Both the position numbers and the translations under genes were made by a program. Positions 43,055 through 56,019 of a DNA stretch of 64,000 nucleotides are shown here, piece by piece. The notes beneath the pieces were generated by a model that did no database searches, had not been told where the DNA came from, and was given only the letters and a program-made list of their open reading frames with translations. Position 1 is the stretch's first letter, and the number at the start of each line of letters is the position of its first letter. This stretch comes from Phorcus lineatus (taxonomy: Eukaryota > Mollusca > Gastropoda > Trochida > Trochidae): assembly GCA_921293015.1 (NCBI GenBank), contig OV121096.1:13643000-13706999 (forward strand), written 5' to 3'.

Positions 43055-44090
43055 CTGCAACAGACGACACAAAGAGTGAGTAAGTTAGGTATTGTTTATC
43101 TCCACTTAATTTAGATATCTAAGCCATAAGAAGCTTGGGACAGAAGCAATTTACATAAATGTAAGAAAACTTTAAAGGGAGAACATCTGGAGCAAATAGA
43201 TCAAAAGTTTGAAAACTGGGAGAGGAGATCTTTGTAAATGAAATTTCAAGAACAGAATATTAGTATTATTACACATATTACACTTAGGACAAAACTTAAC
43301 TTATCTGATTTTTTTCACAAATTTCCAGTCAAAAAAAGTAAAATCTTCGTAATTTACAATTACCGAAGAATGAGACTCTATAAACAAACACAAGAAATCA
43401 GCTGTATCAGAAAGACATAATGCATTCATCAACTCCAATTTTAGCTTGATTTGATACACTCCTGTTGTCTTTGTTTTGAATACACTTATTGAACTAACCG
43501 AAAGAGCATATCAGTAAGGAAACATAGAATCTAGTATATTACTTCAATAATATATAAACTATTACTATATTCAGTTGTAAGATAAAATTCAGCTTATAAA
43601 AAGGAATATATATGATCAAGTGAGTTTATTCTTTTGACATTATATGACAAAGGACATCTGTTTCAGGATATAATGTAAGCCATACCAGGATGTCAGCATA
43701 TTTTAGCAAGGTGTTTTCAATACCATGATGACCTACATAACTCCGTCGTCAATAGATGGTTGAATCATGAGTGACGAAACACATATATAAGTAGATTTAT
43801 CCACAGCAAGTATGAACTTAATTCTTAAAGCTTTATATTGCAATATATATTTTTTTTTATTTCTAAAGGTTTTACAAATATGCGTGATGGTCCACTGATA
43901 ATATAGTCTAATCGATCATGTAAATGAAGATTGTAAACAGTTGCTGGTATCTGTTACTCTCAGTCACTTTAACTCAATGCTCTCTCGTTTAATAAGTCAT
44001 TCAAAGGATACTTACCAACATAATAATGGCCCATATACTCAGAACCATGTAATACGACGAGCATTTCGGTCCCAGAATTGGACAAGCCAT
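42833..44090 (-). CDS. RNASEK: ribonuclease kappa (RNASEK), complete, two exons
   Basis: Small conserved two-pass membrane protein named for ribonuclease activity and known in animals as a V-ATPase-associated subunit needed for endosome acidification and some endocytosis. Exon 1 is complement 44016-44090 (ATG, 25 codons, donor GTAAGT); exon 2 is complement 42833-43054 (acceptor TGTTGCAG) ending in TAA. Together 98 residues, the usual family length. Residues 13-34 (start YYMVLSIWAIIML, then GLLGVFFYI across the splice) are the first hydrophobic segment; 69-84 (CWIAAGLYFLLFIFSF) the second. The family pattern GPK, VL-WG/A-IIML, LFEDIP, NC-IAAGLY is present. It faces away from PLEKHF2 and converges with FLAD1. 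Confidence 0.93.
44016..44090 (-). CDS. RNASEK: RNASEK exon 1 (start codon)
   Basis: 25 codons starting MACPILGPKCSSYYMVLSIW, then donor GTAAGT. It is too short to appear in a 60-codon ORF scan. The start agrees with the vertebrate start MASLLCCGPK; the intron to exon 2 is 961 bases. Confidence 0.93.
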
Positions 44091-44150
44091 GTTACAATGT
44101 GTTTTCAGAGCTTGATAATCCGTATGTCACCTCCACAACTCAACTGATGA

Positions 44151-44158
44151 TCATGTGA
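44151..44158. promoter_or_regulatory. M-box/E-box TCATGTGA upstream of RNASEK
   Basis: The octamer TCATGTGA, the MITF/TFEB-type M-box, sits 61 bases before the RNASEK start codon. In vertebrates V-ATPase and lysosomal genes are driven by related CLEAR boxes. The motif is short and may be chance. Confidence 0.25.
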
Positions 44159-44339
44159 CTATTTTACGCGTAATGTTCTCAAATTTATTTCAAAGGGAGA
44201 TAACTTTGCAAAGGTAGTGCTTATCGCTAAAAAGTTTTCTCCTCGGCGATGAATGATGTAACTATTTGGGTACGGTCAGGATAAAGCTATCAGACTGATT
44301 TGAATGCAATAGTAAGTGTTCTTGTTTCTTTTTTTATAA

Positions 44340-47300
44340 AGATATGTGAGGGAGTGTTGATTGATATTTGGATGGTATTTTTCCTTTTCAGGTATCAAAT
44401 TAGAATATCATTTAATTAAATCGCATTTTATAAATTCAAAACCATTTTGTTGATACAATTTTGTGAGAAATTAATCCAGTCAGTTAACAGCTTTAGGTTT
44501 ATTTCTACTTTTTAATTTTGAGTCCTTTGTCGTGAGTGTATATTCCATAATATTATACACACGAAAAAATCCTTTTTTTCTATTATAAATAAGTACAGGG
44601 TATTTGCTTTTTAAAATCTAATTTAGTTTTCAGTTATTTTTCTCCGATTATGAAACTTGATTTTGAGGTTTTACAAAAGTAAGAAAATATGTTGGACAAT
44701 ACGGATTGTATCTGTCATAAAATTTGATAATATAAATTGTATATATATCGATGAACACATGAAAAACAAAACAATTAAACCAATAGTTGATGTAACTGAT
44801 GCAGTTCATGAACACATTAAAATGAATGTACGTTCCATACGTCTCTGAACTGATGTTTGGTGCATAGATATAAACGATACCTATCTGAAACATCAATGTG
44901 TTCTTGTCGTCACCTAACGAAGACGTGGCTCACTATCTGTCTATTTATTTGAACCATCAGAATTTTTAAAATAAACGCGTATTTTGTTTTAAACAAATTT
45001 AAATACCAGCAACAACCTCAGCAAATTGTCGTTTATGACAAAAGTAAACGACTTCTTTGAGAATCTATCAGTTGTCAAATATACTTCAAATTTTCTTACT
45101 TTGATTTTCAGTCGCAGCCCACATTATTACCAGGCATATCTACCAACATTTTAAAATTTTGATGATGTCCTCACTAGTTTTATCATTTACAGACATTCTG
45201 TTTGTCCTTACGTGTAAAGTACACAGTCTTAATGTTTATTTCTTGCGAGATTAGGCACGTTTTAATCAAGTGTTATTTAAAAAAGGTAGCAGATTCGGCA
45301 GCCCATGATGTACACATTTATGCATCATACATTGTAAAGGTTATTTAGAACCGATACATAGAATAAATATTCAGGTAAAGATTATGTCGTTGTTTATCAT
45401 CTGTCGCTGATTACTTTAATGCATAAGGTGACACTGATTGATGGTTTAAACCAACGCGGAAGTAATTCCAAACGCTGAATGAGAATCTAATCGAAGCAAA
45501 TCAATCAAAGTCACGCTTCAGTGACTGTTCGTCATCGGTATATCAAGATGACATGCTCCACTCGTTGGAAATTTGTCTCATACAGTAAACAGATAAACAG
45601 TCAGCCAACTATTTAATGTCATTACGTTTACAACAAATATATATTTTGCAAAATAAAGCATACTGGACATTCTAAACCGAATGTGTTCATTTTGCTTTCA
45701 AATCTGAGATGTTTAGTATTTCAGGTATAAAATCAAAGAACTGTAAATTGGCATTCTAGAAGTTTGGAGAAGTTATTTAACAGGAAAAAGAAGAGTTTTA
45801 ATGTATTATCATCTTCTTCATTTGTTGTCTCATTATCCTGGCCATAGGTATTTTCTGTATGAATTACCGCATGCATTACTTCATGCATGGAAACGTTATA
45901 TGAATCTATACCGAGACGTCGCTATTGTCAGTAACAAAGAAGTTGATAATGCATAAACTCTCCGTCTTCCTGTGAAATAACTGCATAGATATATGTTTGT
46001 TTACCTAAAGTTCTTTAATCACTGTTTTGACAAAACTGTTGGAAGATTTGATATAATTAATTTTATGTGTTTTGAAAATCGTATTAGATGGATGGAAATT
46101 GGAACACGCCTCTTCCTTCAGTTTGTGTTCCTCTGGTAAATGCTCCCCGTAATATGTTTGTTTGTTGACACGTAATTGTTTATTTTTTCAAAGAACTGTA
46201 ATTGGTGTTCTTTTACTTCCAATACCACTGTTCAGCTCAACTCCATTCAGATGTTCTGACTTAATTGACTTACCAGTTATGTCTATATCAATTGTAAAGT
46301 TTACAATTACTTTACAAGTGAACCCAAGCATAAGACATAACGGCTTTCACTTAAATTGATCTTGGTAATTGATTAACCGGTTTTCTTAATCTACATAATA
46401 GAAAAATATTCGTATCTTAACGTGGCACAGGGTATGTTTCATGAATTTTATTTTATGGCTTGAATAGGGCTAAAATATCATGTGACCTAATGTAAATTCA
46501 AATTTATTATTTAAAGTTTAATTTCTATCTCTTAATTGGTAAAATTATGACATTTACTTGTTCGGATTGTAAGGGGGGGGGGGGGGGGGGGGGGTGTAAC
46601 TAAAACATGTGTATCATATTACTTTACATCCTTGGGTTACCTAATATAATTTTGGCTTCATTCGACATATGATATCGTAACGTTGCGTTTATATATAAAT
46701 AGGAATTTATGGCCTGTCTTGAAACGTAAAGGACAAGGGAGGTATCTCTGACATTCGCACTTGTTAAGTGCATCACGTTTGGCTTGTGACTCAGAATAAC
46801 ACAAAATGGTGGATAGGTTGGGTAAGTCTAACAAAGTTGACATTTGTTTTCCCGATCTAACTCGTGTGACACCATAAGGCCAACAGCTTTCACGAAAAAT
46901 CGTATTTTCTATAATGATTAATATTTTGTTTGGCAATATAATTTCTGGTATAATAATAATAATAGGTGTCAATTATGCATTATGTTTTATCAATTCAAAC
47001 TTCTGTATTCTGATCTAATCTGTCAAACGTTGTATTGTTTCAATGTTTAAAAACCTTTTAATAAAACATTATTTCAAACACAATTCAAGTGTCAGACATT
47101 GTTAAGCGTTAATTTGTCCTTAACAAGTTATATGATCAGTGATTCAATAATTAAAGAATCTCACCCATGCAAGTGTCTTCTGATATAAATACAGCCTTGT
47201 CGAGTTACGAGTAAAGATACGCACTGGCACAAAACTTAACCTAGTAAATCAGGATGAGTGTTAGCTGGTTATAGATTAATGTGTTTGCGTCTTTAGGCAA

Positions 47301-48170
47301 TTTGGACGATATCAGTAGTGTTTTGAAATGTTGATAAGTTGCACAAAAGACTAACAAATTAGTTAAAACTGACAAAATTCATAGCAAATAATTTGCCTTT
47401 ACATAACAATTGTCAATGGAAACCAAAATATTGATCTGACTAACTGTTTGCCCTTAACTAAACTTCAGAAAACAGTTTTAAAATCTATCAAAATCATGAT
47501 AATTGAAAAGTTAGGTGTATTCAAACCCTGCCTGCGTATCTTTAGCCTACACATGCCTTCCTATGGAAACCGGGTGGTAGTAGTTTGAAAACTTTCAGTG
47601 TGACTTACAAACACATTTCAAAATGTATATTTTACATTAATATTAACAGTGAAGCTCTAAGCTTTATCAATGGTGCTGTTCTCATCCCATATTCTGTATT
47701 TTTCTCGGAAGAATGAACATGTATCTCTTAGGTACATAGCTTTACCCGACAGGACTGTATATCAACACCAATTCATAAAAGTTAAAAAGATCCAAGGTTT
47801 CTTGAGGATATTTTTTAATTTTATCAACGAGTGTTGATATGTAGAGAATCTCACTCAAGTGTCTTCTGATATCAAATATATCAACTATCTGGTCTGACTG
47901 TCACCATTTATTTGATTGAAACCAGCGGATCCTATGTGATGATGTAATGTATGTACATTGTATGTATGCCCATGTCGCTATATGATAGCCCTTATGTATT
48001 GGGTTTTTTACGTTGTCAATATGAATCCCAATGACCTGATGAATACTTTGTTGAAAATTGAAGTGATGATGTTGTACCACAAAAACTTGAATTAAAAAAA
48101 TATATATATAGATATATCAACTCAAGTTGATAATAGTTACAAATATTTTTACCTTTCTCGACAACTGTTC
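44340..48170. other. intergenic, nothing recognised except a G-run
   Basis: AT-rich sequence between RNASEK and the Tigger-like fragment. A run of 22 G lies at 46573-46594. A short motif around CAAGTGTCTTCTGATAT occurs at about 47170 and 47850. No exon, RNA gene or defined element seen. Confidence 0.5.
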
Positions 48171-48175
48171 ATATA

Positions 48176-48510
48176 CAGTCGAACCTCGTTTATCTGGACT
48201 ATTTGGTTACAGGTGAAAATCGTCCGGATAGCAAGTCGTCCGGTTATCTGAATCAAAGAAAAAGAACTATTCCGTTGCTACGTTTTGATTAATGCCATGT
48301 TGTGTGCCATAAAAATTCAGCTTTCTCAATGCGGATATCAGATATCAAAATGTCCCCAATAGTAGATTTACCAACGGCATGACCGAAAGATTTTTCAAAA
48401 TGTTTACTGATATGGTCTAAACTGGCTGAAGGGTTGCTTTCTTTAAGTTTACAAATTTCATGCTTCTCGGATGCAGTCACAGAGTGACGTTTACGTTTAG
48501 CAGGTTAACT
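48176..48510 (-). mobile_element. Tigger/pogo-like transposon fragment
   Basis: Left border CAGTCGAACCTCGTTTATCT is a typical Tigger terminal repeat. On the minus strand a CENP-B-type helix-turn-helix is read: KRKRHSVTASEKHEICKLKE, then ISKHFEKSFGHAVGKSTIGD. An in-frame stop precedes KRKRH, and the DDE catalytic part is absent, so this is a deleted copy joining the N-terminal domain to the 3' end. Its other end is uncertain (up to about 48775). Confidence 0.75.
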
Positions 48511-49439
48511 TGTCATTTTGGTCAAATGCATATCCATTGATAGGCAACTAGACGTTATATAATTGTAAGATGTTTTCATTATTGACAAGATGTTCTCGCG
48601 TATCAATCCCTGATTAAGAAGTCTCAATTGAAGTGACTCGCATGGACAGGGCTGATTGATCAATCAACTTCAAAGGTGTACAGAGGGGATGATCAATTTA
48701 CATAACAAGTCATTTGGAAGGCAGTCTTGATTGTTTGTGAGCATAGTCCATCGTCTGGATATCTGAATCAGATTTCAGCGCAAATATAATGTGCAAAAGG
48801 TTTCTTTCCTTTTGATTTGTTTTGACCTGAATTTCCTTTTGACGATTTTGATGACGATTAGAATGTTAAAACTCTTGATTTCATCTTCTTCACGTTGTTG
48901 ACTTTATTGACCTTCTCTGGGTTTTGTTTCTTGTGTTCTTTGATCTTGTCAACGACTGTTTGGTCTGTAATGGCTTTCCTGCCAACTATCTTGCTCTGTG
49001 TATTTCATGGTTTCCACCCAAAGATTCCAAGAAGTTCTGTACTGTATTTCCTTCTTTATCAATGTCATCAACACATGTAATCAATGAACTGGAATTGACA
49101 GGTGCTTGTCTTTTAAATGATTGTATTGTGATTGGCATTGGAATCAAGTCATCAATCACAGCAGACGATACCTATTAACATTGAAAGCCAACTCCGTAAT
49201 TTCTTTCTTGAGCATTATGGTGATTAGAAAAAAAGTATTCAGAAAAATTCTGTTTTTTCTATATATTTGCAGTGTCTTTTTGTACACTTACCTAGCCAAT
49301 TTCCATAGTTGAAATCATTTTTCACGAAGAAAATCGCTGTGACCCTATGTAAAAACATGTGCATGTTGACCTCTGACCTCCCGCTTGTTCTCGTACAATA
49401 ACGCAAGATATTCGATCGCCGAACACAGAAGAAGTACGA

Positions 49440-50040
49440 CTCAAACAACACACAATGGTTGTGTTTGCAAAATCCAACTCTACAGCAAAAAACCCAATGA
49501 AACTGTTTTTGCTGGTGGAAAAACATTGACAGATTTAGTGAAAGATTATGCTGGGAAAGGATATGATGTGTTCATGGATGATTTCTATTCCTTTATGGCA
49601 TTGTATTTAAACTTGTGGGAAAATGGGCATTGGTGGTCAGGGAACATAGAGGGGAAATCTCAAAGGCATCCCTGACAAGGTAATGAAAGCAAAGGGGAAA
49701 CAGTTGAATGGGAATATAATGTCTATTTTAACCAAGACCTACTCGTTTTGTGGTATGACGACAGGAAGTCAGTGTTGCTGATGTCAACCGTAGAAAACAC
49801 TGAAATTGTAGAGACAGGCCAAAAAACCCAAATGACTGGGGAAACCATTGCAAAACCATGTACCCTGCATGAATATGGCAAATAAATGGGAGGAATAGAT
49901 CGGGTAGACACTTTGCTGCCATACACCTTTTCTAAATAAAAACTCTAAAATGGTGGATTGTGTGTGGTTTCACGTGTTGAAGGTTGCCATGTTTAACGCT
50001 TGCATTCTTTATGAAGAATTCTCAAAGGAGAAAACCTTGA
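49440..50040 (+). pseudogene. piggyBac-like transposase, broken C-terminal part
   Basis: Reads KLTDLVKDYAGKGYDVFMDDFYS-type sequence (TLTDLVKDYAGKGYDVFMDD, FYSFMALYLNLWENG), matching the GKGHHVFMDNFYSS block of PGBD4-like transposases. In shifted frames: VKETVEWEYN-like, YDDRKSVLLMSTVENTE, YGK(stop)MGGIDRVDTLLPY and VWFHVLKVAMFNACILYEEF, the MGGVDRADQ...RKWW block. Several frame changes and stops; N-terminal half missing. Confidence 0.85.
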
Positions 50041-50049
50041 AAACAAGCC

Positions 50050-52200
50050 ATGGATGAATATTGTCCAGTTTATTCTTCACACCAAAAAGGTGAAAAGAGA
50101 TTTCTAAAGACTTCATTGTAAAACATTCAATGTGAATTGAATAATCTTCTTTTTTTTTTGTAAAAGAGAAAGTCAAATGAGCTATCACATAACATTCAAC
50201 AAAAGCCACATTATGACTTAATCTTTTGCAATTTATATCATCTGAATCGAATGGAACAACAGTATTTTACATCATCGTAAAGAGAAAAGAACTGGCTTCG
50301 ATTTAATATGACATTTGCGCATGAAACAAATAAAGAAGCGGCAAGTGATCCAAAAACTATCGCAATGATAAAAATTTGTACACAAGTGTCTGAAGGTACA
50401 TTTTTGACAGCCAGTGATCATGTCCAACATACCCGACGTTTACATTTTTCTAGTACATTTAATCTAACGACTAAATAAAAGGTTTTGTTTCTGCCATCAC
50501 TTATATCTCAGGGTATTTTTTCCCCTCCAAAGTAGGTCAAAGATTTGACTGCTTCTTTGTTTCTTTTGAAAGTTGAAATTTGTTTGAAATCAGAACTGAT
50601 AGAAAAATAATGTGAATTTTCATAGAGAGTTCGCAGAAGCATTGTCACCAAGGCTAGTTAATAAAGCTCAAGTTATCCGAATGATTAGGTCATTGATTCA
50701 GAATTGTTCGGAAAATAGCATGACCATGTGACCATTGGCATTGAGAACAATAAAATTGAATAAATTCAACTAAAAGTATCCGAATCATTATATCCTGCGC
50801 ACGTTATAATTATATTCTGGTTTAAGCAAACAGGGGTTTTCGAAACTCGACAGATTATTACCGTAGCGCTTTACTTTAGATCTTTCTGAGTTAGATTGAT
50901 TTGGTGAAAAAAAACTGAACAGTCGTATTTTTCACAGCATTACGGCCGGAATTTATCGGATAACGGAAACACTGGGTACCCCTCTTTTTCAGTTTATAAC
51001 ACCTGAACTATTTGCCACTTTTTTAAGAAGTTTTGCATCTTTATCAAGAAAAAAGAATTCTCCTAAATTTCATTGATAATTTGCATATGTGCAGACAATA
51101 ATAAAGATCCGTTGAGTGATGCGACGATTGTCGCCAATATAATGATTAGAAAAATCTGTTTTCAATTAGTTTTATTATTTTATATACAATACTTTATTAC
51201 CCCGAAGGGAATCCAGTTTGTATCATTACAGAGCTTGAACATACAGGAATATACTTGCGATACATAAACAAACACATTACATTAAATCAAAGATCTTTTA
51301 ACAGACGAACGCTGAAATGAATGAATCACGCATGGAAGTCCAAAATTGGAATAAGACATGATAGCAGACTACAACGTCTAAGAAACCTGAAACAAAAACA
51401 ATTTTGAGTTTCCTTATACCCCTAACAAATGTAATTGACCATGACAACCCTGAAAGTCACACCTCCTTTAATGTCACATGACAAGTTAACAAATTAAAAA
51501 AGAACTTAGATTTGCCGATAGTGAGTGTCAAAGCAATTAGGGGGGTGATGATGACGATAATCAAACTTGGGGAATTCCCCAAAGCTGGCCCCTGCCAAAA
51601 TACAGGAAATTGTTTGTGAAGGGAAAGAATCTCTCATTTTGTAAAGTTTGTTTACTGTTTGGTCTTCCCTTAAGGAGAGATGGCAAGCCTAATTAAATCT
51701 TGATACATTTTCTATAGGTTCTGTACAAATTCTCTGTGTTGAATTAACAACAAACTTGTTAATTAAATTTTGCATCTTTATTGTTTTAATCTTGTGATCC
51801 TATTCTCTGTTAAAACTTGTTAGATCAATGTTGCATCTTCATTGTTTTAATCTTGTGATCCTGATCTCTGTTGGCATACTCCATTTAGGGCACACATAAA
51901 TTTGACATTTCTATCCTTGATCGTAAAGACAAAAGATTAATCATTTGCTCCATGTATAATTTGTATGTGCGCAGTTTTATTATGCTGGAATGTTTATCCA
52001 AATTTGACTTTAACCGCTAAGAGAATCGGTAATGTGGGAGCCAAAGCTATTGCTTGTAAGTCTCTGTCACTCAAATCATATGATTTTATTCAACTTGAAA
52101 TGAAGACAATCTTTAGATAGCAATAGAAATCGTTCTAGGCAGTATGATAAAATGAATTCAGTGTGTTTGATAAGGATTACTCAATTCTAAATTGGATTCG
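50050..52200. other. intergenic, nothing recognised
   Basis: AT-rich sequence. A 60-70-base imperfect tandem duplication lies at 51769-51880 (TTGCATCTTTATTGTTTTAA / TTGCATCTTCATTGTTTTAA). No gene seen. Confidence 0.5.
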
Positions 52201-52209
52201 CCAACTTAT

Positions 52210-52635
52210 TGTCCCCCGCCGCAACGCGGAATGGGGGACTATGAATTCAGCGGCGTCCGTCCGTACTAACGGAGCCTTGTTTACGCGATATCTTGTAAAG
52301 CTAGCACCTAGAGTGTTCATATTTGGTGACAGCTTTCATTGGAGGAAGACTCAGATGCCAGTCGACCTTGGTGACCTTGACGTCATTTTCAAGGTCACCA
52401 CGACACTTTGACCACTTTATACTACATTGTTAACGCGATATCTCGTAAAGCTAGCACCCAGAGTGTTCATATTTGGTGACAGCCTTCAATGGCGGAAGAC
52501 TCAGATGCCAGTCGACCTTGGTGACCTTGACGTCATTTTCAAGGTCACCACGACACTTTGACCACTTTGTAATACATTGTTAACGCGATATCTCGTAAAG
52601 CTTAGCATCTGAATATCTCATAATGGTGGGGGACA
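52210..52635. mobile_element. small repeat element with 150-base tandem units and TGTCCCCC ends
   Basis: Ends are inverted: TGTCCCCCGCC at 52210 and GGTGGGGGACA at 52625. Inside are two full and one partial 150-base units, each starting ACGCGATATCTCGTAAAGC. Each full unit holds GGTGACCTTGA, TGACGTCA overlap and TCAAGGTCACC, a palindromic pair of nuclear-receptor half-sites. Resembles a repeat widespread in marine invertebrates (from memory). Confidence 0.6.
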
Positions 52636-52679
52636 TTGCCATGTTAGTGGCAAACACTTCTTTTGTGGAAAATGATCAT

Positions 52680-52840
52680 TTACATCCAGAATTCGCCATG
52701 TATTATATAAACCATATATTGCAAAAACTGTCATGTCTCGCTGCACAGAAAATTCAGCCAGGGGCTAATTAAGCATTAACTGTAGCGATGTGAATGCTGG
52801 AAAATTCAGCCACAGGGGCAAAACTGGTTAAATCAAGCTG
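52680..52840 (-). mobile_element. interspersed repeat family A, end fragment
   Basis: In reverse complement reads AACCAGTTTTGCCCCTGTGG then CTGAATTTTCCAGC, twice over, followed by ATACATGGCGAATTCTGGA. This parallels 7598-7745. Only the start of the family is present. Confidence 0.6.
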
Positions 52841-53419
52841 AAGTCCTCCGGGCTGATTTTGATATGAATTTGTGTACCAGTCTGATAAGGCTGATATGAA
52901 TTTGCGGACCGGGCAGCAATATGGTTGCTGTGCCCCAAACCTCTATCACATATGCAAAACGCCCCATACCATTGATTGATACATGATAATAGATTTGATC
53001 AGAGCCTTGCCATCCCATGTATTTGCCTTGCCAGTTATGTGCCTCTGCGCCCTCTATTATATAATCTATCAAATATGATTATTATTATATATTATATATT
53101 ACATCAAGTCGGATGTTAACAGTTAAAGGTAGGTAACTCTTTCAATACTAAAATAATTTGTCATCTTTAAAAAGTATTCATATTAAAGAAATACTGAATA
53201 TACAGAATTGATCAACTATGCCTGTGACATTCGTGACAAGGCAAAGGATAAAGGACTGGAAGCTTTATTCTTGCAAGCTGAAATTAAAAACCCATACCAA
53301 AGTACTTGGTTCAGATGCAGATACTATGTCATCCCAGCACAGAGATAACGCTTGCTTATACCCAGATAAATTATCATAATACAAGACAAAGTTATTATTT
53401 GCTACAAACATGAGGACAA

Positions 53420-53650
53420 TCCACCAAGTCATAATTTTGTACATTCTTCATACCATTCACTCTGAACCAAGTCATTATTTTGTACATTCTTCATACCATT
53501 CACTCTGAACCAAGTCATTATTTTGTACATTCTTCATACCATTCACTCTGAACCAAGTCATTATTTTGTACATTCTTCATACCATTCACTCTGAACCAAG
53601 TCATAATTTTGTACATTCTTCATACCATTCACTCTGAACCAAGTCATTAT
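53420..53650. repeat. 43-base minisatellite, left block
   Basis: Five to six units of ACCAAGTCATTATTTTGTAC ATTCTTCATACCATTCACTC TGA. Resumes at 54707-54795 after an inserted element. Confidence 0.95.
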
Positions 53651-53656
53651 TTTGTA

Positions 53657-54706
53657 CAGAGCTCCAGATAAGCTGCGTATTTGCGTATTTTACTCAGAAG
53701 AAAAGTCAACATACGCAAGAAAATTAAATTGTCTGCGTAATGAAAATCACTAAAAATCTACGTTTACGCTTCTCGAAAATTAGCAATGCGTATTTACCCA
53801 ATACATAACAATTATAATGCGTATCGTGTCATTAACAAAAATCAAAATAGTTACGTGAAAATCTCAGCTTTAAGTTACTGGTAATATGCAAAAGTCTTTT
53901 TACATCGTAAATATCTACTGAGTAATGCTTTGCGCAAAGCGGCTTCTTTTTCTACTCCGAACACCATTTAGAACTCGCTTCAATTCATATAATTAATCTG
54001 ATATTTCCCAGTTGTGTGAGGAGTTTAACACCGTTTGTTTTATGCAAGATTGGGGCCTGCTGACTTTGAATGTGCACACGAAACTAGCATGATTACTTTA
54101 TTTTCCCAACGGCGTTTCGTCACTGTTGGCTTGTGCAGATTTAGGGCTCGAAAAAGGTTTAGTTAGGACCAGCACATAGAAATAGTCATTTGACATATTT
54201 TTTTTATTGAGAACGTATTTTCGATATATATGTGGTATAGTTGTAGAATGTAATGATGGCATTTTTTATGAAGATGATGCAAGAAAAAATAACGAGAGTT
54301 GCTGGTAAAAAAAGAAATAAAACCGGTCAGGGATATTCACAAGCGTGTTTAGATTGATTTATTATTTGTAACATTTACATATCAATGCTGACTCAGTTAA
54401 TAAATACTCTGACGTTTTGCCGTACAAGTTTTCAATCAGTTGCCTTTGAAAAGAAATTTCATCATTTTGCACACGTCTAATATGTTCTGGTATTACTGAT
54501 CATTTACAAACAGAAAGTAGGCTTTTCCCATATCTCTTTAAAGAAATAACATGTTTAAGTTTTTTAAGTATGAAATGAATACTCAAATTTCGAAAAAATG
54601 GTGGGTATAAAAAAGTATGAATACCCATTTGATATTTGAAATACCCACTCAATTATAAAAATCTGGGTATCATACCCACATAGCCAAAAGCTTATCTGGA
54701 GCTCTG
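53657..54706. mobile_element. hAT-like non-autonomous transposon inside the 43-base array
   Basis: 1050 bases with perfect 17-base inverted ends CAGAGCTCCAGATAAGC and flanking TTTGTA on both sides (53651-53656, 54707-54712); taking the end one base in gives TTTGTAC. The left arm carries repeated GCGTA motifs (at least seven) and the right arm repeated GGGTA motifs, typical subterminal transposase sites. CAGAG start suggests hAT, though the expected 8-base target is not exact. No ORF of note. Confidence 0.75.
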
Positions 54707-54795
54707 TTTGTACATTCTTCATACCATTCACTCTGAACCAAGTCATCATTTTGTACATTCTTCATACCATTCACTCTGAACCAAGTCATAAAAGT
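54707..54795. repeat. 43-base minisatellite, right block
   Basis: Two units continuing the array of 53420-53650, ending ACCAAGTCATAAAAGTCATT. Confidence 0.9.
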
Positions 54796-55514
54796 CATTA
54801 TTTGCTCCAATCATAATGAAGTGTTCTCTGCAGAAAGATAATATTTGCTACCAACATAATTATTCATATAACTAGGTTATTACCTTTACATCAACAATAC
54901 AGAGCAACCCTGTCTATCTCGGGCACTTGCTGTTTCCTTATTATGTTTTTGACCGTATTACATCAAATTATAAAGAAAATATTTTGCTATTTCCATTGCT
55001 ACAAAAAAATTAAAATCTGCCCTCGATATGAAAATGCTCATGCTATTCGAAATGTTTTAGTCAACAATGTTACAATCCAAGTTCTGAGAGCATGGGAGGC
55101 TGATGAGATGTAGTGAGTAGGATGAATAGCAAGGTACATTGAGCTTTGTGCTTTTAGGTGAGGTAAAGGTGTTTAATGGTTGTCAAACGTTTTGACTATA
55201 GGGCCAATTCATTTGCCATAACAAACTGAAAAGAATTTGAGCCATCACAAGATAAAGAAAACTCCAGGAATTGCAGAGGGGTGTTAAAACTAAGGTATAG
55301 TTATCAGAGAATATACCACCGCATTAATAGTTAACCAACACAAATCAATACTTATGGAAATAAAATAATAAATAATAAAAAATATAATGATAAAATAACA
55401 AAACAGATTTAGTGCTCCATGTGATAAACATCTGGATAACAGTCAATCTTTATCCCTTGTTGAAGAGATGTTTGTTATCATAATCATTTTCAATCAAGAT
55501 ATTAGAGTTGTGAC

Positions 55515-55735
55515 TATACAGACACTTCACATTTGATACGTATCACAATATCTCATAATAATACGATTTGATATGATACATGTCACGATGCAATATTTTC
55601 AAAGAGAAATTAACTATTGACAAACACCTTGGTTATGGGCAAAATATAGAATTTTCTGGTTAACAATTCGTATCATGATACAGAGACTGTACAGTCAAAA
55701 TAAGTATTCACTTCTCGATACTACAATATTTGTCC
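55515..55735. mobile_element. possible old hAT-like remnant with GATACGTATCACAATAT motifs
   Basis: Contains TTGATACGTATCACAATATC, GATACATGTCACGATGCAAT and CTCGATACTACAATATTTG, of the same flavour as the element at 60920. Degenerate, without defined ends. Confidence 0.3.
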
Positions 55736-56019
55736 GCAGCTCCACAAGATGTTTCATGCATGAACCAGTGATGTTGATATAAATAAATATTTTAGTAAAT
55801 TACAAGTGAACTAATCCCCTTTATTATGTCATGAGTAGTAAGGTATGACCTAATATGACCTAGTTCCGCGCTGCCTCTATCTGTGTATGTGAGATGCAAA
55901 GTCCATGTGACAGGAAGAAGACATTGATCAGTCACTGTTAGATGATACACACGCACTCTCTCCTCGTCATACTATCATATCCACCTCTGGTAGTCAGTCT
56001 TCTGTTCACGTGTATCAGC

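Noticed and set aside
48895-49312. Overlapping hydrophobic frames before the piggyBac-like fragment
   Set aside because: They overlap in different frames and show no conserved motif; probably decayed transposon DNA or chance.
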